A DNA stretch of 33,084 bases, taken from assembly GCA_002315015.1 (NCBI GenBank), contig DCEX01000029.1:1-33084 (forward strand), in the 5' to 3' direction. The position numbers and the translations under genes were made by a program. The notes beneath the pieces were generated by a model. That model was not told the DNA's origin. It searched no databases and worked only from the letters and a program-made list of their open reading frames with translations. Shown one piece after another: positions 29,988 through 33,084 of the stretch (positions within the stretch are counted from its first letter, which is position 1; every line of letters starts with the position of its first letter). The DNA is from Faecalibacterium sp. UBA1819. Its GTDB lineage: Bacteria; Bacillota; Clostridia; Oscillospirales; Ruminococcaceae.

Positions 29988-30625
29988 ATCTGCAACAAGC
30001 TTATGCTGTTTTGGGCCTGCGGGAAGGCGCAACGGAAGAAGAAATTAAAAACGCTTATCGCACTCTTGCGCAGCAGTACAACCCCGAACAATCCACCGAC
30101 GAATCGGACCGTGCCCGTGCGCAGGAAAAAATGAACGAGCTGAACGAGGCGTTTGATATGCTGATGAGCTATCTGCGCACCGGAAATTGCGGGCAGCAGG
30201 CGGAGACAGGCCCCACGTTTGATGCATCGGAGCCTGCCGGGCAAAACAATGCTCAATATCGCATCATTCGTCAAATGATTAACTCCGGTGATGTGGACAA
30301 CGCTTTGGCACGCTTGAATGCCATTCCCAACGGCTCCGCCGATGCCGAGTGGAACTTTTTGATGGGAAGTGCCTACTATTACAAGGGCTGGCTGGCACAG
30401 GCGCTCTCTTATTTTCAAATGGCATGTCGTCTTGCGCCCGGAAACCCGGAATATGCGGCAGCACTGCGCAACTTGCAAAACAGCGCCAACGGCGCAATGC
30501 CGGGCAATCCCTACGGCAATCAATCGCCCTATGGCGCACAGGCGGTTTCGTGCTCGTGCTGTGACATGTGTATGGCAATGATGTGCATGGACGCTTGCTG
30601 CAGCTGCGGAGGCATGGGATGCTGA
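29984..30625 (+). CDS. J-domain/TPR-like protein with degenerate HPD and Cys-rich tail
   Basis: A 213-residue protein. Residues 3-62 form a J-domain by pattern (YAVLGLREGATEEEIKNAYR, then LNEAFDML), but the HPD tripeptide that stimulates DnaK ATPase reads NPE (33-35). Residues about 90-166 form TPR-like helices (GDVDNALARL, YYKGWLAQALSYFQMACRLAPGNPEY). After a Gly/Pro/Asn linker the last 24 residues hold nine cysteines (190, 192, 193, 196, 201, 205, 206, 208, 213), suggesting metal or Fe-S binding or lipidation. Start ATG overlaps the upstream stop, so the two products are probably made together and may interact. Confidence 0.85.
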   Translation: MNLQQAYAVLGLREGATEEEIKNAYRTLAQQYNPEQSTDESDRARAQEKMNELNEAFDMLMSYLRTGNCGQQAETGPTFDASEPAGQNNAQYRIIRQMINSGDVDNALARLNAIPNGSADAEWNFLMGSAYYYKGWLAQALSYFQMACRLAPGNPEYAAALRNLQNSANGAMPGNPYGNQSPYGAQAVSCSCCDMCMAMMCMDACCSCGGMGC

Positions 30626-31173
30626 GCCGCGGGAATGGAAAGAAAAGCGGAAGAATTGCACTTTGCGGACTATTTGCAGCGCTTTCCCTGTGTACCATGC
30701 TGATGGGAAGCATTCTTCCCGCCTCGACCTTTTCCGCACCTGCTTTTGCCGGTATTTTTCTGGTTGCCGTTGCTGTGGAGTACGGGATGCGCACTGGGTT
30801 TTTGCTATATGCGGCGGTTGGTCTTTTATCCATGCTTTTAGTGCCCGACAAGGAAATGGCGCTGATTTTTATCTTTTTCTTGGGGTTTTACCCACTGGTA
30901 AAAGCTTATTTAGAAAAAATCCGCTTTCCTGCTTTGCGCTTTGCAGCAAAGCTCGTGCTGTTTAATGTCTGCATTCTTGCCATGTACAGCTTAATTTTGC
31001 TTGTGTTCCCCATTCCCGCCTTGCAGCAGGAATTTTCCTCCATGAGCGGCAAGGCACTTGCTGTTTTGCTGCTTGCGGGAAACGTTACATTTTTTGTATA
31101 TGATCTTGCCGTGGCGCGTATGGTGGCTCTGTACTGCGCAAAACTGCGGCCACGGTTGCTTCGCATGCTTTAA
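30619..31173 (+). CDS. Small polytopic membrane protein (ECF S-component-like)
   Basis: A 184-residue protein with five to six predicted helices: RIALCGLFAALSLCTMLMGS, FAGIFLVAVAVEYGMRTGFL, a central LIFIFFLGFYPLVKAY and two more. The N-terminal pattern and size recall substrate-binding (S) components of ECF transporters, but I recognise no substrate class. The ATG overlaps the J-protein stop by 7 bases and has GGAGG about 6 bases upstream. As third gene of the operon it may anchor or feed the DUF5685 protein; this is inference. Confidence 0.75.
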   Translation: MLSRGNGKKSGRIALCGLFAALSLCTMLMGSILPASTFSAPAFAGIFLVAVAVEYGMRTGFLLYAAVGLLSMLLVPDKEMALIFIFFLGFYPLVKAYLEKIRFPALRFAAKLVLFNVCILAMYSLILLVFPIPALQQEFSSMSGKALAVLLLAGNVTFFVYDLAVARMVALYCAKLRPRLLRML

Positions 31174-31174
31174 T

Positions 31175-31195
31175 GCTGCGAGGCAGCCGTTTTTT
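31175..31195 (+). terminator. Short terminator after the DUF5685 operon
   Basis: gctgc-gag-gcagc followed by cgtttttt. The stem is only 5 bp, so read-through into the serine hydrolase gene 30 bases later is likely; no separate promoter for that gene was found. Confidence 0.5.
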
Positions 31196-31224
31196 ATTGT
31201 TGATCCAGAAAGAAGGTTATGGCC

Positions 31225-33003
31225 ATGGAACTGAAAAGTAATCTGCGCATTTTAAGCTACACAAGAAAGCTTCTGCAAGGGGAAAGCGAAAATTTGCTTC
31301 CCTTTCCTGTACGAGTGCAAAAACCTGTTTTTTCCGGCCCCAAGCCGCAGAAGCTGCCGCGTATTTCACCCCAGCAGGCACAAGTGGACGGCGGCGCGCT
31401 GAAACAGTTTTTAAACGAAATGCAAAACAACCGTGAAGGCTTTGGACATAACCTTTTGTGCATCCGAAACGGCGCGGTGTTCTGCGAGGCTTCTTGGAAG
31501 CCTTATTCTCTTGACCGCTGGCACGTCACACACAGTCTGTGCAAAACCTTTACTGGAACTGCCATCGGGATGCTCATTGACGAAGGGCTGCTGAATCCGC
31601 AAGAATTGGTATGTGAAATTTTCCCGGAAAAATGCTCATTTCTCACTAACCGAAAAATGCGCACCGTCACGGTGCATCATCTTCTTTCCATGACGTCCGG
31701 CGTCAATTTTAAAGAAGTGGGCGCGGTATGCTCGTCCGACTGGCTGAAAAGCTTTTTAGAGTCCGATGTCCTTTTTGAGCCGGGCACAAAATTTGATTAT
31801 AACAGCATGAACACCTATGTTCTTTCTGCAATTGTAAAGCGAAAATCCGGTGCAGGCTTGCTTGACTTTTTAAAGCCCCGTTTATTCGAACCGCTGGGCT
31901 TTGGAGAAGTGGCTTGGGAAACGTGTCCGAACGGCATCGAAAAGGGCGGCTGGGGCATGTATGTGTTTGCGGAAGACGCGGCCAAATTGGGGCTTCTTTA
32001 CCTGCAAGACGGCGTTTGGCACACCCCCGACGGACAGTCACAGCGCATTCTCAGCAAGGAATGGGTTTCTGCTGCGCTCAAAACGCAAACTGTCAGCGCA
32101 CAAAAAGAAGAATATGGTTATCAGCTTTGGCCGGATTCCGAACATCAAATGAGCATGTTTAACGGCATGTTTGGACAGTACGTTTTCCTTGCGCGAGACT
32201 TAAATATGATCGTGGTGCTCCAATCGGGCGCACAGAACTTATTTACCAGAAGTGAGTCCTACCGTGCCACAGCGCGGTTTTTTGCGGCATTGCGCGCAGA
32301 AACGCAATCTGGGAAAGTTCTTTCCGCCTGCCCTTACCGCGCCCACTTTTTGGCGCCGCCGTACTGTGACCAGCAAAAGAAAAAACCGCGTACGTTGAGG
32401 GAAAAAATTTGGCACACCTTCTTTTCTTCTACACCGGCTACGGTGGATACCGCCTGTTCTCTGCTGGAAGGCCATTCATTTTCCTTCGAGCGCAATCACG
32501 CCGGACTGCTGCCAAAAATCATCGCTGTGATGAACGATTTTTATACCGCCGGTGTGCAAACAATTTCCTTTGAGCGCGAGGAGGAAACGCTTGTGCTGTG
32601 CTGGACGGAAAACAGCATTGTGCAAAAAGTTCCGCTCGGCTTTGAGCAGCCGCTGCCGTTTGTGCTGGACGCCGGCGGAAACCGATTTGAAGCAGCTTGC
32701 TTTGCACAGCTGTGCAGCGATGAAGATGACCGCGCCGTGCTAAAAGTGCATATTTATTTAACCGAAAGCAGCTCGTGCCGCTTGTTGAAGCTGTTTCTTC
32801 CGTTTGATGAGCGGGATGACGTGCTGTTGTGTTTTTACGAAACACCGGGGCTTGTGCCCATGATGCTCTCGCTGGCACAGCTCACAGGAATTGGGCAGCA
32901 AACAGATGCCCTTTTCCGCGATATGGATTATTTGCGTTATCGCTTAGAGCGCTTTGGTTCCCCTGTTGTGCACGGCCACGAGGAAACCTCACACGATCAT
33001 TGA
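31225..33003 (+). CDS. Beta-lactamase-fold serine hydrolase
   Basis: A 592-residue protein. Residues about 55-375 are a class C beta-lactamase/DD-peptidase-like domain: THSLCKTF contains the SxxK motif (Ser104, Lys107), FDYNSMNTYVLSAIV the Tyr motif (Tyr192), LLSMTSGVNF and KGGWGMYVFAEDAAKLGLLYL are typical of the family, and NGMFGQYVFLA stands where HxG or KTG is expected. The last 200 residues or so form a separate domain I do not recognise. There is no signal peptide or membrane helix, so it is probably cytoplasmic. ATG at 31225 is preferred (GAAGG 8 bases upstream); another in-frame ATG lies two codons before it. Substrate unknown; esterase or peptidase activity is possible. Confidence 0.85.
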   Translation: MELKSNLRILSYTRKLLQGESENLLPFPVRVQKPVFSGPKPQKLPRISPQQAQVDGGALKQFLNEMQNNREGFGHNLLCIRNGAVFCEASWKPYSLDRWHVTHSLCKTFTGTAIGMLIDEGLLNPQELVCEIFPEKCSFLTNRKMRTVTVHHLLSMTSGVNFKEVGAVCSSDWLKSFLESDVLFEPGTKFDYNSMNTYVLSAIVKRKSGAGLLDFLKPRLFEPLGFGEVAWETCPNGIEKGGWGMYVFAEDAAKLGLLYLQDGVWHTPDGQSQRILSKEWVSAALKTQTVSAQKEEYGYQLWPDSEHQMSMFNGMFGQYVFLARDLNMIVVLQSGAQNLFTRSESYRATARFFAALRAETQSGKVLSACPYRAHFLAPPYCDQQKKKPRTLREKIWHTFFSSTPATVDTACSLLEGHSFSFERNHAGLLPKIIAVMNDFYTAGVQTISFEREEETLVLCWTENSIVQKVPLGFEQPLPFVLDAGGNRFEAACFAQLCSDEDDRAVLKVHIYLTESSSCRLLKLFLPFDERDDVLLCFYETPGLVPMMLSLAQLTGIGQQTDALFRDMDYLRYRLERFGSPVVHGHEETSHDH

Positions 33004-33030
33004 ATACAGCCAATCGGTTTGCAATCACAA

Positions 33031-33066
33031 AAACACCGGGCTTGTCCTACGACAAACCCGGTGTTT
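33031..33066 (+). terminator. Terminator after the serine hydrolase gene
   Basis: Long hairpin aaacaccggg...ttgtc-ctac-gacaa...cccggtgttt with one mismatch. T-rich flanks exist in both orientations, so it may also serve a convergent gene outside the window. Confidence 0.85.
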
Positions 33067-33084
33067 CAGTTTGTCGAAAAAGCT

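Overview
The window looks like a chromosomal segment of a low-to-mid-GC Gram-positive bacterium of the class Clostridia, most likely of the Ruminococcaceae/Oscillospiraceae type. The grounds are a Firmicutes-style division and cell-wall (dcw) cluster, a MurE with the DNPR motif of meso-diaminopimelate ligases, strong AGGAGG ribosome sites, a class B penicillin-binding protein with two PASTA domains, a sortase locus, and a DUF5685/J-protein operon known to me mainly from Clostridia. The taxonomic call is inference from gene content.

Left part (1-5482, minus strand): the 5' end of a tRNA-Leu gene with a consensus promoter, a SpoVB/MurJ-type flippase whose stop codon overlaps that promoter, the ribosome-associated GTPase TypA, a tRNA-Val gene with promoter and terminator, and a DivIVA-like coiled-coil protein.

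Centre (5534-21122, minus strand): an almost uninterrupted dcw cluster read as mraZ-rsmH-ftsL-pbpB-murE-murF-mraY-ftsW-murG-murA-ftsQ-ftsZ. It starts at a clear sigma-A promoter followed by three 10-bp MraZ boxes. murD, murC, ddl, ftsA and sepF are not in it. An attenuator-like hairpin with a U-tract sits between ftsL and pbpB, a 295-base non-coding leader precedes murA, and ftsZ has a candidate promoter of its own. The genes make and polymerise lipid II at the division site (MurE, MurF, MraY, MurG, MurA, FtsW, PBP2) and build the divisome (FtsL, FtsQ, FtsZ).

Right of it: a predicted 36-residue acidic protein upstream of mraZ, then a tRNA operon (Arg-TCT, His-GTG, Gln-TTG; minus strand) with a perfect consensus promoter and two terminator hairpins. 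Transcription then turns to the plus strand: an O-antigen-ligase/Wzy-like polymerase, and a three-gene surface locus (Gly/Thr/Ser-rich wall protein with no recognisable signal peptide, class-D-like sortase, polytopic membrane protein). A minus-strand rmuC gene follows, divergent from a polysaccharide deacetylase, their two promoters sharing one -10 region.

The end (28983-33003, plus strand) is an overlapping operon of a DUF5685 protein, a J-domain/TPR protein with NPE instead of HPD and a nine-cysteine tail, and a small polytopic membrane protein, then a beta-lactamase-fold serine hydrolase. The DUF5685 protein carries two acidic motifs resembling those of squalene/phytoene synthases, which I consider the most interesting observation here. 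I saw no CRISPR array, insertion sequence, integrase or phage gene.
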